Of a DNA stretch of 64,000 nucleotides, positions 9,684-19,174 are shown piece by piece (the first letter of the stretch is position 1; each line of letters starts with the position of its first letter). A model generated the notes under the pieces. The model saw nothing but the letters and a program-made list of their open reading frames with translations. It did not search any database and was not told the DNA's origin. The DNA is taken from NCBI GenBank assembly GCA_902475545.1, contig CABRZP010000002.1:113226-177225 (forward strand), read 5' to 3'. The stretch comes from an uncultured bacterium. Lineage in GTDB: Bacteria > Cyanobacteriota > Vampirovibrionia > Gastranaerophilales > Gastranaerophilaceae. A program made the translations under genes and the position numbers.

Positions 9684-10124
9684 ATGGTAGAAAAAAAGAA
9701 AAACTTATCATCAGGTTTAGAAGATTATTTAGAAACAATTTATATTGCTTATTTAAATAATGAACCTCTTAAAGGTGCGGAATTAGCCCGAAGACTTAAT
9801 ATTTCCAGAGCTTCTGTGTCTGAAGCTTTATCGAGATTGGTCTCAAAAGGTCTGGTTAAATATAACAGTTATGAGGCTATTTCGATTACTGAAAAAGGTA
9901 TAGAAGAAGCTGTTAAAGTTTATAATAAACACCATGTCATAGAAGCGTTTTTTGTGAAAGTTCTTGGAATAGATAAGCAACAAGCAAGTGAAAATGCTTG
10001 CGAAATTGAACATATTATTTCTGAAAATATTTTGAATGAAATGTCTTCATTTACAATTTTTTGCGAAAATAATAAGGATATACTAACCCTGTATAAAAAG
10101 GAAAAATTAAAAAACAATGATTAA
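9684..10124 (+). CDS. DtxR/MntR-family metal-dependent transcriptional regulator
   Basis: A 146-residue regulator. The winged helix-turn-helix begins with the family signature LEDYLETIY and continues with AELARRLNISRASVSEALSRL. It is followed by a helical dimerisation/metal domain containing HHVIEAFFVKVLGI and the ENACEIEHIIS segment that supplies Glu and His ligands. There is no SH3-like third domain, as in MntR. The stop overlaps the next ORF by 8 bases (tight coupling). A palindromic operator sits in its own promoter. Whether it senses Fe or Mn cannot be told. Confidence 0.9.
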   Translation: MVEKKKNLSSGLEDYLETIYIAYLNNEPLKGAELARRLNISRASVSEALSRLVSKGLVKYNSYEAISITEKGIEEAVKVYNKHHVIEAFFVKVLGIDKQQASENACEIEHIISENILNEMSSFTIFCENNKDILTLYKKEKLKNND

Positions 10125-11118
10125 AGTTTCATCATTTGGCAAGTTTCTTGACCAACCCCTATTAACTACAAAATTGAATAAACAAATTCCTGCCGTTTTA
10201 ACTGTAGGCAGTGCCGCTTTCATTGCAAATGAAATGCATAATACAAAACTAGAGAATAGAAAGAAAACCGGTTTGAAATTAGCAATAATTTTAGGTTCAA
10301 CTGTTTTATCTGCAATTCAAGCACCAAAGATTGCAAATTATATAACTAAGAAACAACCGTCAAAAACTCTAAAAGAGTTGATTGCATATAATTCTCAGGT
10401 TGTGGATGATATTCTTTCTAAGAACAAATTAACTAAAGAAATTCAAGCTGTGTTGGAAAAAAGTAAAACTAAGATTTTATCGTTAAAAGAAGTTGATTTG
10501 TTACATAATAATCTTAAGAAAGAGCATTTTGACAAACTTATACCACCTCCTGAAAATGTAACATCAAAAGATATTTTTAGAGAAATCGGCTGGCTTTCTA
10601 TCTTCGGTGCAGTTCCGGTTGCAGGGGGGATTGTCGGAGGTATTGCTGCCGACAAACTTACTGAAAAAAACTGGAAGCATAGAGTTTCTAATAAAATTAA
10701 AGAAGGTGTTTATCAATATTTAGCTAATATATTTTTATGTAATGTTGGAGCAGGCATAGCATTGGGTATTTTGGAAAAAATGAATATAAAATCCAAAACA
10801 GCAAGATGTATCGGTATGGTTGGCGGAATCCTCACAACCGGTGTTATCGGAGGCAGTGCTATGGCAAATTATATTAGCAATAAATTTTTAAGCAAAGATA
10901 AAAAAGAGATTCGAACTCCGGAAATGTTAGATTTAGGACTTCATACTGATGATATTGCAACTGTTTCATTGCTATCCGGCTTAAAATGGATAGAGCCGTC
11001 ACTACCGGTTTTATATGCAATTTCAGGTTACCGTGCAGGAATCGGATATCGTAACAGTGACAAACATAAACATCATGATAAGAATCATCAAAAGGATTTT
11101 TTATGCAATAAGTGTTAG
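10117..11118 (+). CDS. Membrane protein with His/Cys-rich tail, coupled to the DtxR-type regulator
   Basis: A 333-residue protein of no family I recognise. It has several glycine-rich hydrophobic segments (about 25-70, 155-180, 205-245 and 285-310), consistent with a membrane protein. A middle portion is helical and lysine-rich. The C-terminus ends in a metal-ligand-like tail with HKHHDKNH and a final CNKC. It overlaps the regulator gene by 8 bases, so the two are translated together under a metal-type operator. A metal-storage, metal-sensing or metal-transport role is inferred from the tail and context only. Confidence 0.65.
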   Translation: MIKVSSFGKFLDQPLLTTKLNKQIPAVLTVGSAAFIANEMHNTKLENRKKTGLKLAIILGSTVLSAIQAPKIANYITKKQPSKTLKELIAYNSQVVDDILSKNKLTKEIQAVLEKSKTKILSLKEVDLLHNNLKKEHFDKLIPPPENVTSKDIFREIGWLSIFGAVPVAGGIVGGIAADKLTEKNWKHRVSNKIKEGVYQYLANIFLCNVGAGIALGILEKMNIKSKTARCIGMVGGILTTGVIGGSAMANYISNKFLSKDKKEIRTPEMLDLGLHTDDIATVSLLSGLKWIEPSLPVLYAISGYRAGIGYRNSDKHKHHDKNHQKDFLCNKC

Positions 11119-11136
11119 GGTTGCTTAACACTTATT
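11107..11136 (+). other. Inverted repeat over the stop codon of the His-tailed membrane protein gene
   Basis: Perfect 11-base arms (AATAAGTGTTA / TAACACTTATT) enclose an 8-base loop. There is no T-run directly after it. It could slow 3' decay or be the first part of a two-hairpin terminator. Confidence 0.5.
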
Positions 11137-11171
11137 CGCACCTTATATACAACTCATAACTGTACATTTTT

Positions 11172-11204
11172 AAAGAGAAAATTTAATATTTTCTCTTTTT
11201 TTTT
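11172..11204 (+). terminator. Intrinsic terminator, mainly for the regulator operon
   Basis: Stem AAAGAGAAAAT / ATTTTCTCTTT, 5-base loop and a following T-run on the plus strand. It ends at the stop codon of the convergent gene. Confidence 0.85.
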
Positions 11205-12717
11205 AGAATTTATTTATTTTTATTCTATTTCTATCATTGTTTACAACTCGGAGTATGTCTTCTCCAAATTGTTCAAATTGTTCTGCGGAACATTCAACTT
11301 TGCCTGTTACAGTTTCTAAGTTTGGAGGGAATACTTTAATTAGTGAACTAAGTAATTTATTTTGTCTATGTAATATTAAATCACCGTTAATTGTCTGTAC
11401 ATTTTGCAAAAGTTTATCTTCGTTAATTCCGAACATAGAATATGGAATTGCGATACCTTTCTTTGCATTTAACATATAAACAGGGCGGTATGTATCTATT
11501 GATAATAAATTATTTTCATTTTCTTGAGCTTTAACATCCAGAAATTTGAATATTGCAAGATTATCTTCATCTTTTATAGCTTTGAAAAATGTTTTTTTAG
11601 TGATATTGTCTGTTTCTTTTAATTTTTCGCTAATTAATATTGAAGAGCCTGCCTTTGGACCTTCGTCGGTAATACCGGAGCGAAGAATTAGTTTTTTTTC
11701 TGTAGTATATTTTTTTATGTCTTCTACATAATTTAATGGGATGATATTATTATTTTCGTGTCCTTGGATTTGGTCAATTTGACCTTTTGAAAGAGACATT
11801 CCAACACGGGTCTGCCACATGTTCATGCTGTCTCTTTCGAGTAAAATATGAAAATCTCCTTCTGATAAAGCATCAACAGCTTTATCTACACTGGAACGTG
11901 TACACCAGTTTTTAGAACTTAATATTTCCAGCATTTGTATATTTTTATTTTTGTTTTTAGGGTCATGTTTAATTGATGGAATTTTCACCCAGACTTCTAA
12001 ATTATCAGATAATCCTAAATCCATCAATAAGTTATCTCGCAGACGATGTGTATAAAGGTCAATGAAAGATGGTTTAGGGCATCTTACTGCTCTGGACATT
12101 GGTTGGATTTGTTCAATTTCTTCAATTGTTTTTAATAGAGCTCTTTGACTAAAGGGAACAGGTATATGTCTGTTATTATCTTTTATTTCACTTTTTACTG
12201 CATTCCATATTACAAATTTTAAAGGATTGTTATCTTTTACTTTGGCTACAAGTTCAGGTAAATATTCTTCAAAATCATTTAAGGATGTTCCTTCCGGATT
12301 TTCAAGAAAATGTTGCCATTGTGCAAAGCGGTCTTCACGTGCATCGTTAATTTTTTGAATTGCACCTTCTCTGACATCCATTGGTACATAATCTTTCCAT
12401 TTGATTTTATCAACAAGTACTTTTTTAAATGGTTTAAAGACTTCTCCTTGTTCAAATAATAAATCGATTGCCTTTTTGATTTTGTCATGGGAAAGCATTC
12501 TGGAATCTACAGGATAGGAATTTTTTCTGCGTAAAAATTCAGCGGCAAGATATTCAAACGTAGTGTCGTAGAGTGACGGTAAGGATAATTTACCTGTGAA
12601 ATTTACGGTGTCACAAGCTAATGGCTGAAGTTTTGGGGCATTAAGCTGTGAGTTGTATTTGTTATTTAATATTTTGTATTGGGGTGAAACATTTATATTG
12701 TTAATTGCGGTTAGCAT
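11203..12717 (-). CDS. Hypothetical protein with N-terminal NFTGK motif and WCT-type domain
   Basis: 504 residues, function unknown. A ~37-residue Asn-rich disordered leader ends in VNFTGK, then a helical region follows to about residue 230. The centre contains NWCTRSS...GDFHILLERD...GQIDQIQGHENN. This resembles a pattern in phage and mobile-element proteins (WCT, a short hydrophobic strand pair, then G-x-x-N). The C-terminus (INGDLIL...VTGKVECSAEQFEQFGEDI) looks like one turn of the short leucine-rich 'G-D/N-L...L' repeats that often accompany it. A ribosome site AAAGGA precedes the ATG. The likeness is by eye and weak. Confidence 0.6.
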   Translation of the reverse strand: MLTAINNINVSPQYKILNNKYNSQLNAPKLQPLACDTVNFTGKLSLPSLYDTTFEYLAAEFLRRKNSYPVDSRMLSHDKIKKAIDLLFEQGEVFKPFKKVLVDKIKWKDYVPMDVREGAIQKINDAREDRFAQWQHFLENPEGTSLNDFEEYLPELVAKVKDNNPLKFVIWNAVKSEIKDNNRHIPVPFSQRALLKTIEEIEQIQPMSRAVRCPKPSFIDLYTHRLRDNLLMDLGLSDNLEVWVKIPSIKHDPKNKNKNIQMLEILSSKNWCTRSSVDKAVDALSEGDFHILLERDSMNMWQTRVGMSLSKGQIDQIQGHENNNIIPLNYVEDIKKYTTEKKLILRSGITDEGPKAGSSILISEKLKETDNITKKTFFKAIKDEDNLAIFKFLDVKAQENENNLLSIDTYRPVYMLNAKKGIAIPYSMFGINEDKLLQNVQTINGDLILHRQNKLLSSLIKVFPPNLETVTGKVECSAEQFEQFGEDILRVVNNDRNRIKINKF

Positions 12718-12828
12718 TTAGTAAATCCTTTATTTATAATATGTGTGTGATTTTTAACAGTCAAAAAGATTAAATTTTGCGATATTATTTATAATACCAG
12801 ATTAAATTTTTACATATTTTAATAAAGT

Positions 12829-12855
12829 AAAGGACCGACATTTTGCTGATCCTTT
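12829..12855 (-). terminator. Possible terminator downstream of the flavoprotein gene
   Basis: On the minus strand, AAAGGATCAGC and GTCGGTCCTTT can pair with one mismatch and two G-T pairs. An AT-rich tract follows, not a pure U-run, so strength is uncertain. Confidence 0.45.
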
Positions 12856-12861
12856 ATTTTA

Positions 12862-13404
12862 TTAAACTGATTTTCCCATATCAAAGGCTTGCTGCATATA
12901 GATTGTTGAATTGACATCTTCTTTTTGCCAAACTCCAAGACCGGCAATTGCCCCGACCGGATTTGGATTATCTAAACATGCCATTAGTCCGTCAAATTCG
13001 GCTAAAACTCTGTTTATTGCAGATTGGTTTGTGTCTGCGGCTGTCATAATATAGTAAAAGTCTTTGCCGGATATATGAGTATATCTTGCACAACAACGGT
13101 CGATTAGGGTTTTAAGCTGTCCGCACATTGTATAAAAATATACAGGAGTTGCAAAAACAATAACATCTGCTTCAACCATTTTATCTAAAATTTCTGAGGC
13201 ATCGTCTTTTTGAGAACATGCTGTATAGTCGTTAGTGTTGCAAAATCCGCAGCCTGTGCAATAGTTTATTTTTTTGTCTTTTAGGAAGATTTTTTCAACT
13301 TCGTTCCCTGCCGATTTTGCCCCTTCTGCGAACTTGTCGCATAATGTGTCTGAATTCCCGCCTTTTCTTGGGGAAGATGAAATAATTAAAACTTTTTTAC
13401 TCAT
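12862..13404 (-). CDS. Flavodoxin-fold NADPH-dependent FMN reductase-like protein
   Basis: 180 residues. The FMN phosphate loop is SSSPRKGGNSDTL near the N-terminus. A Cys pair typical of the iron-sulfur flavoprotein-like branch follows (CTGCGFCNT), with the flavin-binding ATPVYFYTMCGQLKTLIDR in the middle. These proteins carry FMN and reduce quinones or metals or serve as electron carriers. The physiological partner is unknown. The ribosome site is GAGAGG. It stands alone between unrelated genes. Confidence 0.9.
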   Translation of the reverse strand: MSKKVLIISSSPRKGGNSDTLCDKFAEGAKSAGNEVEKIFLKDKKINYCTGCGFCNTNDYTACSQKDDASEILDKMVEADVIVFATPVYFYTMCGQLKTLIDRCCARYTHISGKDFYYIMTAADTNQSAINRVLAEFDGLMACLDNPNPVGAIAGLGVWQKEDVNSTIYMQQAFDMGKSV

Positions 13405-13482
13405 TATTTTACCTCTCTATTAAATTTATAAAATAATTTTACAGCATTAGAGTAACTCTCAGTCAAGGGGGATATTTAATAG

Positions 13483-14142
13483 TTATAAAATGATTGAAAT
13501 TATTGTAATCATTGCAATAATAAAAGATATTCCAACAATAATCCAATAAATCGGTAATCCGTTTTTGTCGTTTTGAGATTTCATTGTATAAACTTGTTTT
13601 TTTGAGGATTTAGATTTTTTAGTATTTTTTGCAGGTGTTTTTCTTTTTGTGAAAGTTTTTTCTTTTTGTTCGGTATATTTTTCGGCTAAAGATTTTTTAG
13701 CTTTTTTCCCCGTAACTAATAATTCTGTATCATAGCGAAGTTTAAGAATGTTGGTTTTAGCTTTTTTGTTGTATACCGCATAATTAATTCCAACTTCAAA
13801 TGCTCTTTGTAAACATTCAAGTGCCGCCATTCCGTCTTTTTTGACCTTAGAACCATGAACTGATGAATTACCTTGTTTTTTTAAGAAGTATAAATCATTA
13901 ATAAACTCTTTTTCTTGTTCTGCACCATGAGTTTTATCTTTAAGTGTTGCAAGCATTTCGTCAAAGGTATTTTCTGTAGTACGATTTTTCCCGAGGACCT
14001 TTTTGCAGACGTGTTCGCCAAACCTTCTTGTTTGGCTCATGCACTGTTCAAAATATTCGTCACGATACAATTTTTCTGCTTCGTTAATAATATCAAACAG
14101 ATTTTTATCAACTGTTTTTAGAAAATCAAAGTTTGTTGCCAT
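13483..14142 (-). CDS. DUF4145-like helical protein with Lys-rich linker and C-terminal membrane anchor
   Basis: 219 residues. The first ~120 resemble the DUF4145-type helical domain (FEQCMSQTRRFGEHVCKKVL, then FLKKQGNSSVHG). This domain is found in restriction subunits and other defence-linked proteins. A lysine/serine/threonine-rich linker (about 150-185) leads to one strongly hydrophobic C-terminal segment (IYWIIVGISFIIAMITIISIIL), so the helical domain is probably tethered to the membrane from the cytoplasm. It is divergent from dnaE, with ~110 bases between starts. No function is assigned. Confidence 0.7.
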   Translation of the reverse strand: MATNFDFLKTVDKNLFDIINEAEKLYRDEYFEQCMSQTRRFGEHVCKKVLGKNRTTENTFDEMLATLKDKTHGAEQEKEFINDLYFLKKQGNSSVHGSKVKKDGMAALECLQRAFEVGINYAVYNKKAKTNILKLRYDTELLVTGKKAKKSLAEKYTEQKEKTFTKRKTPAKNTKKSKSSKKQVYTMKSQNDKNGLPIYWIIVGISFIIAMITIISIIL

Positions 14143-14242
14143 AGTGAAATCCTACACCGTAAATGTTTTAGAGTCATCAATCAAAAAGCGTATGCTTTAT
14201 TTTATGTAATATTTGATACTTTTAGAACTTATTGTGTGTTAT

Positions 14243-14257
14243 TATAATTTTATTATG
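14243..14257 (+). promoter_or_regulatory. -10 box placed for leaderless dnaE mRNA
   Basis: TATAAT at 14243-14248 is followed by six bases and the dnaE ATG at 14255; no ribosome site is present. A TTG at 14213 opens the same frame but lies upstream of this box and is not needed. Confidence 0.6.
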
Positions 14258-17200
14258 GTAGATACACAGCAGCAATATGTTCCGCTCCACCTGCACACAG
14301 AGTACTCTCTTCTGGACGGAGCGATAAGAATAGGGGATTTATTAAAATTTTGTAAGGAAAATAATTTTCCAGCAGTTGCCGTAACTGACCACGGTGTTAT
14401 GTACGGTGACATGGAACTTTATGAACTTGCCAGAAATGAGGGGGTTAAACCTATCATGGGTTGTGAATTTTATGTTCATGACGGTGATATAACCGAACAT
14501 GATAAAAATAATAACCCTTGTTATCACCTTGTTTTACTTGCAAAAAATAATGTCGGTTATGCAAATATTATCAAATTGACTTCTATTGCTTGGTGTAAAG
14601 GACGTTACGTAAAACCTCGTATAAACTGGGAACTTCTCGAAAAACATCATGAAGGGCTGATTTGCTGTTCAGCTTGTCTTGGGGGTGAAGTCTTACAACG
14701 TCTGTTAAAAAATGATTATGATGGTGCTAAGGCTATTGCCCAAAAATATAAAGACTTGTTTGGTGAAGATTATTATATCGAACTTCAAGACCACGGCTTG
14801 GAAGAACAAAAACGAACAAATCCTGATTTGATAAAATTAGCTAAAGAGTTAGATATAGAAATGGTCATTACAAACGACTCTCACTATCTAAATCTTGAAG
14901 ATGCCGATATGCACGATACCCTATTGTGTATGCAAACAAACAGTGATAAAGATGATCCTAACAGATTTCATTTTCCTAATAATGAATTTTATGTCAAAAC
15001 GCCATCGCAGCTTAGAGATTCTTTCAAATGGATGGATTCTGAAACTTTTGATAAATGTATCAAAAATACGGTTGCTATTGCTGAAAAATGTCATGTAATG
15101 TTGGAGCTTGGCAAAAGTCCTCTTCCTGAGTATGAAGTTCCGGCGGGATACACAATTGATACATATCTTGAGTACATTGTTCATGTCGGTTTGAAAAAAC
15201 GTTATGGAGAAGTTTCTCAATCTATACAAGACCGTGTTAAATATGAACTCGGTGTAATTCAACAGATGGGCTTTTCTGCTTATTTCTTAATCACATGGGA
15301 CTTTATTCACTACGCTAAAACTCATGGGATTCCTGTAGGACCCGGTCGTGGTTCTGCTGCAGGTTCAGTTGTTGCCTATGCTCTTGAAATTACTGACCTT
15401 GACCCGATTGAGCATAAGCTATTGTTCGAAAGATTCTTGAATCCGGAACGTTTTACAATGCCCGATATTGATATCGACTTTTGTATTGAACGTCGTGGTG
15501 AAGTTATTGATTATGTAACTAAGAAATACGGGGAAGATAAAGTTTGTCAGATTATTACCTTTGGTACCTATGCCGCAAAAGCCGCATTCAAAGGTGTAGC
15601 CAGAATTATGAAGGTTCCTTTTTCAGAAGCTAACCGTCTTGCCGGTTTGATAGAACCTGCAATTGAACTTGCTATGAGTATTAATGATAAAGCAAAGACT
15701 CTGAAAAAAGCAATGGAATACGAAGGTTCAGAATTAAGAGCCTTGTATGATAAAGATGAACAAATAATGATTGATCCGATAGAAGGTAAAACTGTCGGAA
15801 TGAAAAAACTTATAGATTTGGCAATCGGTATTGAAGGATTGAAAAACAATACCGGTACGCACGCTGCAGGGGTTATTATTGCTCCGAAACCTTTGTATGA
15901 AATCTTACCTGTTCAGCCTTCAAAAGATGGTATTATTCAGACCGGTTATCCGCCTCATGCAGTTACAGAAGTTCTGAGTTTGTTAAAAATGGACTTTTTG
16001 GGACTTCGAAACCTGACAACTATTTATAAAACCGTTGATATGATTAAGCGTCGTCAGGGAATTGAGCTTGCAATTAATGACATTCCTCTGGATGATAAAC
16101 CGACCTATGATATGCTTATGAACGGTGATACTGACGGGGTATTCCAGTTAGAATCCCAAGGTATGAAAAACCTTGTAAAACGTTTGAGACCGGACGTATT
16201 TGAAGATTTGGGTGCGTTGGTTGCTCTATTCCGTCCGGGACCGTTGGATTCCGGTATGGTTGATGACTTTGTTGAACGTAAACATGGTCGTCAGGAAATT
16301 TCTTATGCTCATCCGCTATTAGAACCTGTATTAAAAGATACATACGGTACAATTGTATATCAGGAACAAATCATGCAGGTGTTCCAAATTCTTGCAGATT
16401 ATTCACTCGGTCAAGCGGACATGGTTCGTCGTATGATGGGTAAGAAAAAAGTCGATGAAATGGAAAAACAAAAAGGTAAGTTCATCGAAGCTTCTGCAAA
16501 ACACGGTATGACTGCAGACGCGGCTACAGCATTATTTAACCAAATCTTGAGTTTCGCATCATACTGTTTTAACAGATCGCATTCGGCAGCGTATGCTTTT
16601 GTTGCTTATCAAACAGCATATTTAAAATGCCATTATCCTGTTGAATATCTTTCAGCATTGTTATCAAGTGTTGCCGGAGATTCTGAAAAAACTCAATTAT
16701 ACATAGAAGAAGCTCTGAAAAAGGGTATAAAAGTTCTTCCGCCGGATATTAACCATTCACTTGCAACATTTACACCGGACGGTGATAATATCAGGTTTGG
16801 GCTTGCTTCAATCAAACAAGTCGGTGAAGGTGTTATTGAAGATATTATCAAAGAACGTGAAGAAAATGGTGAATATAAGTCTATATATGATTATATTAAA
16901 CGTGTAGATGTTAAATGTACAAATAAAAGAACTTTAGAAGGCTTGATTAAAGCTGGAGCTTTTTCAACAATTGAAAAAAGCCGAAAACAGTTGATGGATA
17001 ATCTTGAATATATTACTGCAACAGCATCAAAAGAAGCTAAACAAAAAGAATCAGGACAAGGCAGTTTGTTTGATATGCTTGGAGATACTGCGTCAATTGA
17101 TAGTGCTAAATTTCACTTGTCAGGTTCAGATGAAGAATATGATGCACGACAAATTCAGTTATTTGAGAAAGAATTTCTTGGATTTTACGTAACAAGCCAT

Positions 17201-17800
17201 CCGTTATCAACAATCCGTGATAAGTTACCGTTCTTGATGACGCATAAAATTTCACAAATTCCGGAAGTTCCGAATGATAAAGTTGTAACTATTTGCGGAC
17301 TTGTTACAGGAACCAAACAAATTCCTACAAAGAATGACCCGACAAAATTTGTTCGTTTTGTTACAATAGAGGATTTGACAGGGAAAATAGACACCCTTGC
17401 ATTTAATTCAAAAATTGTTGAGTATAACGACTTTTTACAGAATGAGCAACGAATTATTGTATCAGGAAAAGTCAGTCGCAGAGGGGATGATGATCCGCCA
17501 ATAATCCTAATAGATACAGTGAAACCTGTGGATAATTCAAATATTTTTACAATTGAATTGAAAAATGAAATGAAGTATGAAGAACTATTTTTGCTAAAAC
17601 AAATGCTTTGTCAGTATTCAGGTTCGGATCCAGTTATGCTTAAACTGAAGGATTATACCGGTGAAGTGAAAATTCTTACATCATCTATTTTTTGGGTAAA
17701 TTCTTCAAATGACTTAGTGAATTCAATAAATAAAAGTTTTGGAGAAAAAGTTGGAATATCTATTAAATCTATGGATACAGATTTAAAAGCCGGAGTATAA
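14255..17800 (+). CDS. dnaE: DNA polymerase III subunit alpha
   Basis: Replicative polymerase, 1181 aa from this ATG. The PHP domain starts at once (PLHLHTEYSLLDGAIRIGDL). The polymerase palm carries GPGRGSAAGSVVAYAL and the catalytic aspartates in PDIDIDF. The fingers follow (QIITFGTYAAKAAFKG), then the tandem HhH region and a C-terminal OB fold (KVVTICGLVTG...). I chose ATG 14255 over the upstream in-frame TTG because homologs begin a few residues before the PHP motif and because of the -10 box spacing. A full-length standard DnaE1-type enzyme; no intein is seen. Confidence 0.97.
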   Translation: MVDTQQQYVPLHLHTEYSLLDGAIRIGDLLKFCKENNFPAVAVTDHGVMYGDMELYELARNEGVKPIMGCEFYVHDGDITEHDKNNNPCYHLVLLAKNNVGYANIIKLTSIAWCKGRYVKPRINWELLEKHHEGLICCSACLGGEVLQRLLKNDYDGAKAIAQKYKDLFGEDYYIELQDHGLEEQKRTNPDLIKLAKELDIEMVITNDSHYLNLEDADMHDTLLCMQTNSDKDDPNRFHFPNNEFYVKTPSQLRDSFKWMDSETFDKCIKNTVAIAEKCHVMLELGKSPLPEYEVPAGYTIDTYLEYIVHVGLKKRYGEVSQSIQDRVKYELGVIQQMGFSAYFLITWDFIHYAKTHGIPVGPGRGSAAGSVVAYALEITDLDPIEHKLLFERFLNPERFTMPDIDIDFCIERRGEVIDYVTKKYGEDKVCQIITFGTYAAKAAFKGVARIMKVPFSEANRLAGLIEPAIELAMSINDKAKTLKKAMEYEGSELRALYDKDEQIMIDPIEGKTVGMKKLIDLAIGIEGLKNNTGTHAAGVIIAPKPLYEILPVQPSKDGIIQTGYPPHAVTEVLSLLKMDFLGLRNLTTIYKTVDMIKRRQGIELAINDIPLDDKPTYDMLMNGDTDGVFQLESQGMKNLVKRLRPDVFEDLGALVALFRPGPLDSGMVDDFVERKHGRQEISYAHPLLEPVLKDTYGTIVYQEQIMQVFQILADYSLGQADMVRRMMGKKKVDEMEKQKGKFIEASAKHGMTADAATALFNQILSFASYCFNRSHSAAYAFVAYQTAYLKCHYPVEYLSALLSSVAGDSEKTQLYIEEALKKGIKVLPPDINHSLATFTPDGDNIRFGLASIKQVGEGVIEDIIKEREENGEYKSIYDYIKRVDVKCTNKRTLEGLIKAGAFSTIEKSRKQLMDNLEYITATASKEAKQKESGQGSLFDMLGDTASIDSAKFHLSGSDEEYDARQIQLFEKEFLGFYVTSHPLSTIRDKLPFLMTHKISQIPEVPNDKVVTICGLVTGTKQIPTKNDPTKFVRFVTIEDLTGKIDTLAFNSKIVEYNDFLQNEQRIIVSGKVSRRGDDDPPIILIDTVKPVDNSNIFTIELKNEMKYEELFLLKQMLCQYSGSDPVMLKLKDYTGEVKILTSSIFWVNSSNDLVNSINKSFGEKVGISIKSMDTDLKAGV

Positions 17801-17837
17801 ATACTCAGGCTTTTAAAATGTAACTGGTTAAATTTGA

Positions 17838-18884
17838 TTAGTCGAGATTAATATTTTTAGTTAAAAATCCGGATAAATCAATATTTTGACCTGAGGTTTC
17901 AGCATTTTGCAAAACCTGTGGCATTAATTTCATATTTTCTTGAATTGTTTTAGTATCACCTAAAGCAATATCTATACCATCAACACTTGGAGAGGATTTG
18001 TGGCTAATATTCTCTATCGCTTTAAGAATTTTACCTAGTAAATTTATATTTTCCGGTTTAGCATCAGTGCGTAAGAAAGATGCCAAAAAGTTGAAAAATT
18101 CATTTTCTTTTGAATAATCCATTAAATATCCGCCGCCTAAGGTTTGTTTAGCAATTGTTGGTACAATATCTTTTGCAGCTTTCATTTGTTCAGATACCAT
18201 ACTCATAATATCTAAATCATTTCCAAATAATTGTTGAATAAAATATTTAGCATTTGTAGTATCAGAATTGTTGATAACTGATTCTGTTAATTCAATAGCA
18301 CCAGGACTTCTACGGCTAATTGCAGGGAATTTTGATAATAAATCACCCATAACTGTTTTTCCGTTTTTAAGAAGAGTTTGTAAATTGATGTTGGTATTAA
18401 GAAGTTCTTGGATATTTCCAAGATCTAGAATGTCATGGGCAACTCCAAGGTGCTTAGGGTCAATATCTTTAACTTGAGCTAAGAAGGTTCTTATATCTTT
18501 ACTGTTAGAGGTACAAACTGTTTTTCGGCGAGCTAAATCTTCAGAAATAGATATTAAATTTACCGCATTTCCTTCAGATGTATAATAATGCGGGGTATTT
18601 TTAACTTTAGCTACATCAAAAATACTAACGCCTAATTTTTTTGCTTCTTTTCTTAAATCTAGACCTACTGTATTTGCTATATTGATTAATTCATTTTCAG
18701 CATTTTGAGCTGATTTTTCGTAGCTGTCAGCATGTGCCCTGAATGAACTGATTATTTCTTCTGTACTATTTGCTCTTGGTTTACGAGTTACTGCTCCCAT
18801 TGGCATAATGCCGCCTCTAAATCTGTTTGGAAGCCTAACTGCTTCGTCTGTAATATTTGCACCAATTTTTGATAATAATGCCAT
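17838..18884 (-). CDS. Hypothetical helical protein
   Basis: 348 residues with no signal peptide and no recognised domain. It is mostly predicted helix, with an early basic, Pro/Arg-containing stretch (RLPNRFRGGIMPMGAVTRKPR). It is convergent with dnaE (37-base gap). An AAAGGATG ribosome site precedes the ATG. Composition and position suit the lineage-specific unknown proteins that follow in the accessory region. Confidence 0.6.
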   Translation of the reverse strand: MALLSKIGANITDEAVRLPNRFRGGIMPMGAVTRKPRANSTEEIISSFRAHADSYEKSAQNAENELINIANTVGLDLRKEAKKLGVSIFDVAKVKNTPHYYTSEGNAVNLISISEDLARRKTVCTSNSKDIRTFLAQVKDIDPKHLGVAHDILDLGNIQELLNTNINLQTLLKNGKTVMGDLLSKFPAISRRSPGAIELTESVINNSDTTNAKYFIQQLFGNDLDIMSMVSEQMKAAKDIVPTIAKQTLGGGYLMDYSKENEFFNFLASFLRTDAKPENINLLGKILKAIENISHKSSPSVDGIDIALGDTKTIQENMKLMPQVLQNAETSGQNIDLSGFLTKNINLD

Positions 18885-19012
18885 TTTATAACATCCTTTC
18901 TATTTTAATTTTTTACTTGTAAGATTAATTCAGAACATAAAATAATTTGCTACGATGGTTTAATTCTAAAATACAAAACTTAACAAATAAATAAAATTTT
19001 GAAAAAAAGTGC

Positions 19013-19040
19013 TTGAAAAAAAATTTTCAGCATGTATTAT
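19013..19040 (+). promoter_or_regulatory. Promoter of tRNA-Gly
   Basis: TTGAAA (19013-19018) and TATTAT (19035-19040) with a 16-base spacer lie 20 bases before the tRNA 5' end. Confidence 0.6.
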
Positions 19041-19059
19041 TAAGAAGTAACGCAGATAT

Positions 19060-19131
19060 GCGGGGGTAATTCAGTGGTAGAATGCCTCCTTGCCAAGGAG
19101 GATGTCGCGAGTTCGAGCCTCGTCTCCCGCT
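19060..19131 (+). tRNA. tRNA-Gly (anticodon GCC)
   Basis: The acceptor stem GCGGGGG pairs with CTCCCGC. The anticodon stem CCTCC/GGAGG (19085-19089, 19097-19101) encloses the loop TTGCCAA with anticodon GCC at 19092-19094. A T-loop GTTCGAGCC is present. The 3' CCA is not encoded; TTATT follows the acceptor. Confidence 0.96.
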
Positions 19132-19135
19132 TATT

Positions 19136-19166
19136 AAAAAGACTCACCTAAAGGTGGGTCTTTTTA
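19136..19166 (+). terminator. Intrinsic terminator after tRNA-Gly
   Basis: AAAAAGACTCACCT and AGGTGGGTCTTTTT form a stem with a 2-3 base loop and one mismatch near the middle; it ends in T-run. Confidence 0.85.
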
Positions 19167-19174
19167 ATTTTTGA

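Noticed and set aside
14213..14254. In-frame TTG 42 bases before the dnaE ATG
   Set aside because: It lies upstream of the TATAAT box, adds residues absent from DnaE starts and has no ribosome site.
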